The translations under genes and the position numbers were made by a program. From positions 1,302,001-1,366,000 of the forward strand of contig NZ_JAUCCU010000001.1 of assembly GCF_034675845.1 (NCBI RefSeq): DNA of 64,000 nt. Direction: 5' to 3'. The notes beneath the pieces are model-generated. The model was given only the letters and a program-made list of their open reading frames with translations. It did not search any database and was not told where the DNA came from. Positions 52,089 to 61,372 of the stretch are shown piece by piece. The stretch is from Castellaniella sp. (GTDB lineage Bacteria > Pseudomonadota > Gammaproteobacteria > Burkholderiales > Burkholderiaceae_B). How positions within the stretch are numbered: the first letter of the stretch is position 1; the number at the start of each line of letters is the position of its first letter.

Positions 52089-53470
52089 TAAATCAAACTC
52101 AGCCCCCCGGCAATATCAGACAAGGACAAATCCCCGATGACTGCCAGCAGTTGGATGCCGCTGCTGCCCTGGCTGCCATCACCATCCAATCCCAAGCAGA
52201 CCTGGCCCGTCGCGTCCTGCCAGTAAACCAACAAAGGATCACTGGCACCGTGCCGGGCCGCCAGGGCAACATCCACGCTGGCGGACGTATGTTGACCATA
52301 GAGCACGACGGGGGCATCCAGCACGGGCGTGCCCAGGCCTTTCAGCACCAGGGTGTCACGACCACCGCCAGTGGATAGATGGATGGGCTGCTGGATGCTG
52401 ATGGCATAGGCATCGTCCCCTGCCCCTCCGTGGATGGCCAAACTGGCGGTTTTGACCAGCGATAGATCCACGGCGACACCAGCCAGGGATGCGCTGGCGT
52501 CCAGCAGCTTTAGATGCGGGGCGGCCAGCACGCCCAGATCGACGGCAGCCTGGGCGTCGACACGCACGGTGTGCAGGCCATCCAATACCGTGGATGGCTG
52601 ACCGCCAAAGCCTGGGCCAGGGGCCCCGGCAATGCCCCCCAACGCCGAAACCCCACTGACGCTGATGTCCAGGATATTCAGGCTGGCGGGGCCATGGGTA
52701 TTGAAATACAGCTGGGCGCCGCCGGGCTTTAGCCAGACATTGTCCAAGCTCAGATGCTGTACTGCGCGGCCATCCAGCGCCTGAGGCTGGTAGCCCAGGG
52801 TGATGTGGTTGGGCTGGCCTGCCGGGTCCTTCACAGAAACCAGATTGTTCAGGTGCACGTCCACCAGGTCGGGCAACTGCTGGATGGTCAGCGGCGCCAG
52901 GGATTGGGTAATGGTCAAGTCCGCCAGCCCTTGGATGTGGGCGGCCAGCACGGTGGTGGGGTAATAGGCACTCAGTTGCAGATGCTCGATGCCAGTCAGT
53001 TGCGGGGCGATTGTGCCGCCCGCCAGATCGGCGATCAGGGTATCGGTGCCCGCGCCGCCATCAATGCGGTCGCCCAGCTGCAGGGTGCTGGTGTGGGTGG
53101 CGTCGACCTGGACAATGGGCGCATGAAAGACCTCATCGCGGTCGGTACCGGTCAGGGTATCCGACTGGATTGTCAGGCGGTTGGGCTGGGGGCTGCGGCC
53201 TTCGGCCATGCCCCAGGTCAGATAATGGATGAACAAGTCCGGAGGGGACAGCCCCGCCATGGCCAGATCGGGATTCTGGGCCAAATACCAGACGGCGTCG
53301 AACCAGGGGGCCGGGGCGCGACTGGTCGCCCCCTGCAGGGACTCTGCCGCGCCATAGTTGATGTAATGCTGCCAAGCGGCGGCAGGGGTGTTCAGGCCTG
53401 CGGCATAGACATCTGGATTCTGGGCCAGATAATGGGCAGCGTCAAAGGCCTGCGGGATCGGATATTGCAT
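52085..53470 (-). CDS. S-layer-like repeat protein (461 aa)
   Basis: The protein starts MQYPIPQAFDAAHYLAQNPD and has two NPDV-type repeats (FDAAHYLAQNPDVYAAGL, FDAVWYLAQNPDLAMAGL). An RTX-like stretch (LTGTDRDEVFHAP, LQLGDRIDGGAGTDTL), a leucine-rich beta region and GGAGDDAYAISIQQPIHLST near residue 370 follow. It lacks a Sec signal, which again suggests type I secretion. AAGGA lies before the ATG and directly abuts a large 5' hairpin. It may be a minor surface-layer component or an adaptor for the larger ones. Confidence 0.8.
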   Translation of the reverse strand: MQYPIPQAFDAAHYLAQNPDVYAAGLNTPAAAWQHYINYGAAESLQGATSRAPAPWFDAVWYLAQNPDLAMAGLSPPDLFIHYLTWGMAEGRSPQPNRLTIQSDTLTGTDRDEVFHAPIVQVDATHTSTLQLGDRIDGGAGTDTLIADLAGGTIAPQLTGIEHLQLSAYYPTTVLAAHIQGLADLTITQSLAPLTIQQLPDLVDVHLNNLVSVKDPAGQPNHITLGYQPQALDGRAVQHLSLDNVWLKPGGAQLYFNTHGPASLNILDISVSGVSALGGIAGAPGPGFGGQPSTVLDGLHTVRVDAQAAVDLGVLAAPHLKLLDASASLAGVAVDLSLVKTASLAIHGGAGDDAYAISIQQPIHLSTGGGRDTLVLKGLGTPVLDAPVVLYGQHTSASVDVALAARHGASDPLLVYWQDATGQVCLGLDGDGSQGSSGIQLLAVIGDLSLSDIAGGLSLIY

Positions 53471-53479
53471 GTGATTTCC

Positions 53480-53523
53480 TTACACTAGATTAATGCACTG
53501 GATTTAGTGCAAATCTAGTGTAA
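53480..53523. promoter_or_regulatory. nested 44-base inverted repeat at the ribosome site
   Basis: TTACACTAGATT and AATCTAGTGTAA are perfect 12-base arms. Inside them TGCACT and AGTGCA pair around GGATTT, offset by two unpaired A bases. On the minus strand the stem ends in the AA of the AAGGA ribosome site of the 461-residue S-layer-like gene, 9 bases before its ATG. Confidence 0.8.
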
Positions 53524-53707
53524 AAAAAACACACCATTTGATTACTTTGAAATATAGCTTTAAATGACTGATTTCTAATGAAATTATTAACCATCAGGCA
53601 CAGGACGATAGGGCGTTTGGTGGCAAACAGCTATAATATGGGCACCTGTACTTTCACCTTTTAATAGGCTGGCCCCTTATCGGCCCAGTTCTTGACCTAC
53701 GCTGCTC

Positions 53708-55420
53708 ATGCTATCCAATCCTGTGCGTCGTTTTCTTACTCGCGCCCGCAACGCCCTGGGCTATGTCGCCCGCGGAGAATTCAGCAGCCTGATTGCCCGT
53801 ATCCAGCATCTACGTCATGCCACGCCGATGTACGCAGAACACCCCGGCGACATCCTGCCCGGCACAATCCTGCAGTGGTGCATCATCACCCCGCCGCACA
53901 CTCTGTTCATCGCCCATCTGCTGGCTCGTCGGCTGGCCCAGTTGGGCTGCAGCACACAGATCACCACCCAGGTTCCCGACACGATCCAGGCTCATTTCCA
54001 TATCGTGCTGTGCCCGCAGGTTTTTACGCGGCTGCCCCCACCAGAACGCACGTTCTTTTTCCAGATGGAACAATCCGTCAGCTCGCGCTGGTTTACCAAG
54101 GCATACCTGAACACCCTGCTGAACTGCCGGGGCGTGCTGGACTATGCGCTGGTCAATCTGGATTTCCTGCAAGACAAACAGATCCGGTTTCCGCACACCA
54201 ATTACCTGCCGATTGGGTCAGACCCGGATTATCTCGACGGACAGCCCCCCGAACCCAAGCAATACGATGTGCTTTTTTATGGCGATGCGGCCAGTTCGCC
54301 GCGCCGCCAGGCCCTGTTGCAGGCACTGCAGAAACGCTTCAATGTGCATTGCTGCAGCGAGGTCTTTGGCGACGACATGAAGCGCGAAATCCGCCGCGCC
54401 AGGCTGGTAATCAATCTGCACTATTACGAAAACGCGCTGCTGGAAACCCCCCGCATCCAGGAATGCCTGGCCCTGGGCGTGCCTGTGGTGTCAGAATCAG
54501 CCCAGGATCAGGCAGATTACCCAGAGCTGGACGGCGTGGTGCGGTTTTTCCCCGAAGGCGATGCCAATGCCATGCTGGACGCAATCCAGGGCGCGCTGGA
54601 CAATCCAATCCCAGCCGACGCCATTGCCCGCAGCACCCGCCAAAGCTGGCAGCGTTTCTGTTTTTTGTTTGACCGATTCATGGTGGGGGCCAAATTACTG
54701 CCTTATCATCATCTGAATCACCAGCCGCCCTATCTGAACCCGCCCATACAGCCTGTCGATGCCAACCCCCGGCTGATTCTGTCCATGCCCGAGACCATCA
54801 CCCGGCGGCGCGACTACATGACCACCCCTGTGCGCAACAGCATCGTGTTCGACGGTGTACGGTATACGCCTGGCTGGATCGGCTGTGGACTGTCGTATGG
54901 GGCCATGGCAAACCATGCCTTGCGCCAGCAACTGAAGCGCCTGACGGTCCTGGAGGACGACGCCGAGGTCGGCCCGGATTTCGAGGAAAAAATGGCAATC
55001 ATCCATCGCTACCTGGATCAGCTGGACGAGCAATGGGACGTATTTTGCGGCCTGATTGCCGTGGTCCACGGCGACACCCAGATTTCGCGGGTGGATGACT
55101 TCGAGGGCATGCGCTTTATCACGGTCAACCGCATGATCAGCGCAGTCTGTAATATCTATAGCCCCCGCGCCCTGCAACTGCTGGCTGACTGGAACCCAGG
55201 CACTGCCGACGAGCACAGCAACACCATTGACCAATACCTGGGCAGCCGCACCCAGTTGCGGGCAGTGATTGCCTTGCCGTTCGTGGCCAGCCTGCGCAAA
55301 GAACTGGACTCCACCCTATGGGGCATCGGCAACAGCCGTTATCTGACCATGATTACGGATTGCCAGGAAATCTTGCAGAAAAAAGCGGCGGATTTCCTGC
55401 AACAACAGACTAGCGGCTAA
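53708..55420 (+). CDS. two-domain glycosyltransferase
   Basis: This 570-residue cytosolic protein has two parts. Residues 1-310 look like a GT4/CgeB-type transferase (DVLFYGDAASSPRRQALLQA, YYENALLETPRIQECLALGV followed by PVVSES). Residues 365-560 resemble a family 25-type transferase (IVFDGVRYTPGWIGCGLSYG, LTVLEDDAEVGPDFEEKMAI; EDDAE is the expected metal site). The sugars are unknown. It heads the glycan cluster and is convergent with the RgpF-type gene, overlapping it by 11 bp. A TATAAT lies at 53632-53637. Confidence 0.8.
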   Translation: MLSNPVRRFLTRARNALGYVARGEFSSLIARIQHLRHATPMYAEHPGDILPGTILQWCIITPPHTLFIAHLLARRLAQLGCSTQITTQVPDTIQAHFHIVLCPQVFTRLPPPERTFFFQMEQSVSSRWFTKAYLNTLLNCRGVLDYALVNLDFLQDKQIRFPHTNYLPIGSDPDYLDGQPPEPKQYDVLFYGDAASSPRRQALLQALQKRFNVHCCSEVFGDDMKREIRRARLVINLHYYENALLETPRIQECLALGVPVVSESAQDQADYPELDGVVRFFPEGDANAMLDAIQGALDNPIPADAIARSTRQSWQRFCFLFDRFMVGAKLLPYHHLNHQPPYLNPPIQPVDANPRLILSMPETITRRRDYMTTPVRNSIVFDGVRYTPGWIGCGLSYGAMANHALRQQLKRLTVLEDDAEVGPDFEEKMAIIHRYLDQLDEQWDVFCGLIAVVHGDTQISRVDDFEGMRFITVNRMISAVCNIYSPRALQLLADWNPGTADEHSNTIDQYLGSRTQLRAVIALPFVASLRKELDSTLWGIGNSRYLTMITDCQEILQKKAADFLQQQTSG

Positions 55421-58222
55421 GGCCTGGCACGCTGGTCACGGCAATCTGCACCCCCTGTGCCTGGGGGACAGCCCCAAACAGGCGCTCCAGCGCATGCAGG
55501 ACGCTGCCATCCACCGGCAGCGGTTCGTCCGGGTAATCGTCGTACTGCAAGCCCAGATCCAGAAAAGGCTGCAGTACCTGGGGCCGCAGCCAGAACATGG
55601 TGCCTGCCGGAAACAAAAATTGCTGGGGCAAGTTGGCAACGCCCATCCACTGGGCCAGCAATTGGGCGCATTGCAAATTGCCATCCCAACCCAACAGCAG
55701 TGGATCATCCGCAAAGGCCATCCCCCATTGGGGATGCGCCGCCATCTGTGCGACGATCTGATCCAGCATGGCCCCCCCTTGTGATCCACCCAGCAGATTT
55801 TCCATCAGAAACACCCGCCAGCGCTCGATGACCTGACGATCTGCATGGGGGCTGCGCTTGGTGTGAATATGACCGATCAAATCATAATCACGCGCCAATT
55901 GTGCCCCGAACGTGCTGATGAACGGCCCGATATCGCGCCCCCGATTGGGGACGATCTCGATGGACAACACCCGTCCCTGGTAATCCGCCAATAGATCGGT
56001 GGCCTGTGCCTGCTGGACGGCCCCGGGCACGCTGATGAATAAATCAGGCCGGGTCCGGTTGAGGTGCAGACGATCGATCATGTCCACCAGCATATCGGGG
56101 TAATAGGCGTGGATATGCAAGGCCGTGCGCAAGGCAGGGCGCCAGTGTTCAGGCAAAGCCCCTGGCCGGATGACGGGAAAATCCCAAGGGCCGACGGGGC
56201 AGCCCTGGCGCAGATAATCTGCAAAGGGGGTGGGCTGCAATATTGGCGGCGATGCGGCCCCATCGGCGGCATCCAGCTTCGCGACATGGTGTTGCGCATA
56301 AATGCCAGGATGAAACCCAGCCCTGGGCTTGCGCGCCCCCATGCCGCAGCGCCAGGCATGAATGTAGCTAAGGGCATCACTGCAAACAGGCTCGTCCTTC
56401 AGGTTGACGATTTCCCCCATGAATGCCGCATCCAACTGGCCGGATTGCGTCAAGACGGCCTCGTCCTGCCATGCCTGTTGCATCCGGTCTTTGGCCTGGG
56501 CGCACAGGCCCAGGATGGCGTCCGCATAGGCGCCTTGGCCCAGCGCCCGCCAGTCGGCCTGCGCCAAGGCCGTCGCCAGCCCCTGACGGGCCTGATCATC
56601 GCCCACCAAAACCAGCAAGCGCTGGGCCAGAGCGGGAATGTCTCCCAGGGGGGCCAGGCAGGGCTGGGCAAAGCCCTGATCAGCAATGGCCTGGGGTGCG
56701 CCATCGACCCCGGCAAACCCCAGTACCGGGATACCCTGGCCCAGCAAATACCCCGCAGGCGATTGGGATAGCGGGGTGCGATGGGGCAGCAGGCACAGAT
56801 CCGCCTGCGGAAGCACTCCGCCATCAGCCCTGGTTTTTTCGGTCAGATAATCCAGAGAAATCAGATTAGACAAACCTGCCAGGGCGATTTCTTCGCGCAG
56901 GTCGAGCAGGAATTCGGGGTCTGGCGCAGTACCGGCATCATCCAGCAGCCACAGGAAATGCCAGTTGGATGCGGCATCGCCCGCCTGCTTCAAGGCCAAT
57001 GCGCATTGCACGAAGGCGTCCAGCCCCCCGGCACGGCTGGCCGGCCCCAGCCCAGAACCTGCCGTATAGCGGGAGGTTCTGGGGTAGCGGGTATATTGGT
57101 CGCGGCAGGCTGGACGGCAGGCGCCCAAGGCGCCCCCGGCAACAAACCGACATGATCAAGCCGCAGATAAGAACAAATCGCCAGCGCCTGGCGACGGGCC
57201 GAGGCGGAAACAAAAGCCGTGTAGTCCGCCCAAAAAAACAGTTCTTGCCAAAAATAAATGTCGTCGGCATAGACGGCGGCATCCGGCAGCACGCACAACA
57301 CCGGCACCCGGCAGCCCACCAGCGCGGGCAAGACGCTTTTGCAGTGCTGGCCCAACACCAGGGCCGTGCAATCGGGCGCATGCTGGGCCAGCCAGCCGTG
57401 GGCCTGGCGCACATATTGCCGTGCCAGGGCATAGTCTTCCCTGGCGTCCGGGGCCGTCGCATAGCCTGCAACGCTGTCCTGGATGGCAGCTTGGACGGCA
57501 TCGCCCAGGTTCCACAGAAAGATATTGGCCCGGTTTTTCAAAGTGGCCAGCATCTGCTGCAGTTGCGCATCAACAGCCGGAGACTGCCCCAGGGCAGTGA
57601 TCAACCAAAGGTCGGGCAAGCTATCCTGCCGGGCCTGCGCGCCTGCGACAAAAGCGGGATTTTCCGGTGCCGCATCAGGGCTGTCCGACGCGAGCACGGT
57701 GCCGGTGTTTTCCGGTGCGGTGACGGGGGCAGCCAACCCTGCTGCCGGACGGCCCTGATCCAGGGCGGAGCCCAGGGCTTGTTGCCGTAAGCGCGCCCGG
57801 ATCTGCCGCAGCGCACGGCGCATTTTCCCCATGCGCCACAGACGGATTTGTTCCTGCAACCAACTGATGTCTCGTTGCTGGCGACTGATCTCCGCATCCC
57901 GCACATCCAACACGGCATTGAGTTCATCGATATGGTGCTGCAAGCGGCGTGCCACTACTTGCTGCTGTTTTGTCTGGGCGTCCAGGCGCGCTGCCCGCTG
58001 CCGATGCAAGACCGCGCCGGTTTCCACCTGAGCCCGCCAGACATCTGCCGCCTGCGCCCGCGCCTTGGCCAACTGTAAGCGCCGGTCGGCATCCAGCTTG
58101 TCACCCATTGCCATCATCCCGATTATTGATTCATGAAAAGTTGATGCGCGCGCTGCTTCTTGCTGCCTGGTGGCCAAGATTTTCCGCGCCAACTGGTAAA
58201 CTTGGATTCTACCTGTCGTCAC
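55410..58222 (-). pseudogene. glycosyltransferase-RgpF fusion with one frameshift
   Basis: Two overlapping frames form one protein of about 937 residues. The first (58222 to about 57030) has a coiled-coil N-terminus (VVARRLQHHIDELNAVLDVR) and the start of a transferase domain (PDLWLITALGQSPAVDAQLQ). The second (to 55410) continues the transferase domain (GGLDAFVQCALALKQAGDAA) and ends in a rhamnan-synthesis F domain (VLSIEIVPNRGRDIGPFIST, DLIGHIHTKRSPHADRQVIE). One base is missing near 57024-57050, a stretch with a C6 run at 57024-57029 (G6 in the gene). The start is either GTG 58222 or ATG 58117. It could be a real mutation, phase variation or sequencing error. Confidence 0.8.
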
Positions 58223-58235
58223 CCTCTATCCAGCC

Positions 58236-59045
58236 TTGAAATCCACCCTGACTACCCAATTTCCTGCCCTGTGGCAACACCGGCAGTTGATCGCCCGCAT
58301 GGCCTGGCGCGACATCCTCGGGCGCTATCGCGGGTCGGCGGGTGGCCTGGCATGGTCGCTGCTGACCCCCATCCTGATGCTGGCGGTGTATACCATTGTG
58401 TTCAGCGGCATCTTCAAGGCCCGCTGGTCGGCGGACTCTACATCGCCACTGGATTATGCCCTGCAGCTTTTTGTGGGCTTGATTATCCATGGCTTGGCCG
58501 CCGAATGCTTTAACCGCGCTCCCGTTTTGGTCGTGTCCAATGTCAGCTACGTCAAACGCGTCCTGTTTCCGCTGGACACCCTGCCAATCGTCAATCTGAT
58601 CTCGGCGCTGTTCCACGCCGCCATCAGTGTGGTCGTCCTGCTGGTGTTTTTTGCGACGCTGGAACATCACCTGTACCTGACGATCCTGTGGCTGCCGGTT
58701 GTGCTGCTGCCTTATCTGGTGATGTTGGCAGGCATCAGCTGGCTGCTGGCCGCCCTGGGGGTTTATCTGCGTGATATCGCCCAGCTGATGGGGCTGGTCA
58801 GCATGGTGTTGATGTTCTTGTCGCCCGTGTTCTATCCGATTTCCAATCTGCCGGCGCGTTTTCATATTTTCTTTCAGCTGAATCCCTTGACTGTCATCAT
58901 CGAGCAAGCCCGCGCCGTCATTTTGCATGGCCAAGCCCCCGATTTCACAGCCCTGGGGCTGTATATGCTGGTGGCCATGGCCGTAGCCTGCGCCGGACTG
59001 GCTGCTTTCCATAAACTGAAAAAAGGCTTTGCCGATGTGCTCTGA
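58236..59045 (+). CDS. wzm: O-antigen/capsule ABC exporter permease (Wzm-like)
   Basis: This 269-residue ABC-2-type permease has the family entry motif MAWRDILGRYRGSAGGLAWS, six predicted helices and the typical SVMVLMFLSPVFYPIS-like segment (here MVLMFLSPVFYPISNLPARF). It exports a completed undecaprenyl-linked glycan with the adjacent ATPase. The start is TTG at 58236; an ATG at 58299 would cut off the usual cytosolic lead helix. Its end overlaps the ATPase start. Confidence 0.92.
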   Translation: MKSTLTTQFPALWQHRQLIARMAWRDILGRYRGSAGGLAWSLLTPILMLAVYTIVFSGIFKARWSADSTSPLDYALQLFVGLIIHGLAAECFNRAPVLVVSNVSYVKRVLFPLDTLPIVNLISALFHAAISVVVLLVFFATLEHHLYLTILWLPVVLLPYLVMLAGISWLLAALGVYLRDIAQLMGLVSMVLMFLSPVFYPISNLPARFHIFFQLNPLTVIIEQARAVILHGQAPDFTALGLYMLVAMAVACAGLAAFHKLKKGFADVL

Positions 59046-60418
59046 TCTCAGCCAGCCGACAACGCCCGCCCCAGACAAACAGGCCGACATTGCCATCGAC
59101 GTGCGTGGCGTGGGCAAGACCTTTCGCCTATATAAACGCCCCCAGGATCGTTTATTACAGCATTTCACCCGGCGCACTTTGTTTCGCGAATTCCACGCCC
59201 TGGACGACATCAGCTTCCAGGTGCGGCGCGGCGAAACCATTGGGATCATCGGGCGCAATGGCTCAGGAAAATCCACCCTGCTGCAAATGATTTGCGGCAC
59301 CCTGACCCCCACCCAAGGCCAAGTCACGGTGCATGGCCGCATCGCTGCGCTACTGGAACTGGGCGCAGGCTTCAATCCAGAATTCACCGGCCGCGAAAAC
59401 GTCTATCTGAATGCCTCTATTCTGGGGCTCAGCCCCCGCCAGGTGGATGAGCGCCTGGATGATATTTTTGCATTTGCCGATATTGGCGAATTTGTTGATC
59501 AGCCGGTCAAGACCTATTCGTCAGGTATGTACGTGCGTTTGGCGTTTGCCGTGATTGCCCATGTGGATGCCGACATCCTGGTGATCGACGAGGCCCTGGC
59601 AGTAGGGGATGCACTGTTCACCCAGAAATGCATGCGGTTTTTGCGAAAATTTCGCGAAACAGGAACAATTTTATTCGTCAGCCATGACAGCAGTGCCGTC
59701 ACCAATCTGTGCCAGCGCGCCATCTGGCTGGCCGATGGGAGCATCCGCCAGCATGGCAGCGCAAAAGACGTCTGCGAATCCTACCTGGCCTGGTTGTTCG
59801 GCAGCCAGAATCAGCGCCAGGCGGTGCGCGGCAGCCAGACCGAAACCGCCCAGCCCCAGCAATGGCACGATGCCCGCCTGCCCTATATCAATGCCAGCAA
59901 TTTGCGCAATGACCTGGAAATCTTTCGTTTCGATCCTCAACAAGCCAGCTTTGGCCAAGGCGGGGCGCAGGTCACCGATGTTTTTCTGAGCAATCCGGAA
60001 GGTGAACGCCTGGCCTGGGTCGTGGGGGGGGGAAATCACCATCCTGACCATCCATATTGCCATCCATCAGCCCCTGGATCGCCCGATTGTGGGTTTTTAT
60101 GTGAAAGACCGCCTGGGGCAGACGCTATTTGGTGATAATACCTATCTGGATTATGCCGATAGCCCGGTAGCCGCCACGGTCAACCAACAACTGATTGCCA
60201 ATTTCCGGTTTCCCATGCCGTTGTTGCCAGTAGGCGATTATTCGATTGCCGTGGCCGTGGCCGATGGCACCCAGGAAGACCACGCCCAGCACCACTGGAT
60301 TCACGACGCGCTGCTGTTTCGTTCACAATGCAGTGCAGTGTCGGCGGGGCTGGTGGGTATCCCCATGCTGGCCATCGAACTGAAAACCGCTCCGCCCGAA
60401 CCCGCCCCAGAGGCCTGA
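59035..60418 (+). CDS. wzt: Wzt-like ABC ATPase, frame broken at a poly-G tract
   Basis: The nucleotide-binding domain is complete: Walker A at 73-81 (GRNGSGKST), signature YSSGMYVRLAF at about 161, Walker B VIDEALAVGD with D185/E186, and a switch His in LFVSHDSSA. After residue about 330 nine G bases (60024-60032) shift the frame. The present frame ends at 60135 after a nonsense tail, while the correct C-terminal domain (LTIHIAIHQPLDRPIVGFYV, LGQTLFGDNTYLDYADSPVA) is open in another frame to 60418. With eight G bases the protein would be about 460 residues. Wzt C-terminal domains bind the non-reducing end of the finished glycan. Confidence 0.9.
60024..60032 (+). repeat. nine-G homopolymer inside wzt
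   Basis: A run of nine G bases lies at the joint between the ATPase and glycan-binding halves. Eight would be in frame. Such a run is prone to slippage in cells and to miscounting in sequencing. Confidence 0.95.
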
Positions 60419-60421
60419 AGT

Positions 60422-61372
60422 ATGCCAGCGACATCACGCTACGATTATCAATTCGATCCGGATGACGACAGCACCCCCGCGCAAATCTGCCGCCTGATCG
60501 GCCATGGGCAGCGGGTGCTGGAATTAGGCTGTGCCGCCGGGGCGATGTCGGTGGTGCTGACCCGGCACTATCAATGCCAACTGATCGGCCTGGAAGCCGA
60601 TCCCGCCGCCGCCGAGGCCGCCCGCGCCCACGGCATTGATGCCCGCGTCGCGAATCTGGAATCGCCCGATTGGGCCGCAGGCCTGGCCGACGCGTCATTT
60701 GACACGGTATTGGCCGCCGATGTGCTGGAACACCTGCACGACCCCCTGGGCTGCCTGCTGCAGCTGCGCCGCCTGCTGTCCCCTCAGGGGCGCTTGGTCG
60801 TGTCAGTACCCAATATCGCCCACAGCGGGGTGCTGGCGGCGCTGCTATGCGACGCCTTCCCATACCGCGACACCGGCCTGCTGGATCGCACACATGTGCA
60901 CTTTTTTACCCGGCAAAGCCTGCAGCAGATGCTGCATCAGGCAGGATTTGCAGTCACCCAGGTGCAAACCGCCGATACCGGGCCGCATCACCCAGAGTTT
61001 GTCGCGTATTGGGATGCCCTGCCCTCCCCCCTGCGCCACCACCTGGCAGCTAATCCGGTGGGCCGGGCCTACCAGGTGATCATGCAGGCAACGCTGGCGC
61101 CTACGACGATATCCGAGACCGATAGTCCGCGCGCCCAGGAAGCTGATGTTTCTGTCCGGCAGACGCAGCCAGAGCACCATCAACAAACCTGGCTGAAGTC
61201 TGTGTCCGATCGGCTGGCCCAGGTCGATACCCTGGAAGAACAGCTTGCCAGTTTGCAAGCATCCCTTCAGTCCACAATGGTCGAACACGAACAACTGATC
61301 AAGCAACTAGAAGCCATGCAGCGGTCACGATCCTGGCGCTGGACGTCTTTTTTACGCCGCAAAAACCATTAA
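60422..61372 (+). CDS. class I methyltransferase with coiled-coil tail
   Basis: Residues 1-210 are a SAM-dependent methyltransferase (VLELGCAAGAMSVVLTRHY, FDTVLAADVLEHLHDPLGCL, LVVSVPNIAHSGVLAALLCD). Residues 255-305 form a coiled coil (LAQVDTLEEQLASLQASLQS, EHEQLIKQLEAMQ) ending in the SRSWRWTSFLR motif common in glycan enzymes. It starts 4 bp after wzt. The combination next to Wzt resembles chain-terminating methyltransferases of the WbdD type, although no kinase domain is present. The acceptor is unknown. Confidence 0.85.
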   Translation: MPATSRYDYQFDPDDDSTPAQICRLIGHGQRVLELGCAAGAMSVVLTRHYQCQLIGLEADPAAAEAARAHGIDARVANLESPDWAAGLADASFDTVLAADVLEHLHDPLGCLLQLRRLLSPQGRLVVSVPNIAHSGVLAALLCDAFPYRDTGLLDRTHVHFFTRQSLQQMLHQAGFAVTQVQTADTGPHHPEFVAYWDALPSPLRHHLAANPVGRAYQVIMQATLAPTTISETDSPRAQEADVSVRQTQPEHHQQTWLKSVSDRLAQVDTLEEQLASLQASLQSTMVEHEQLIKQLEAMQRSRSWRWTSFLRRKNH

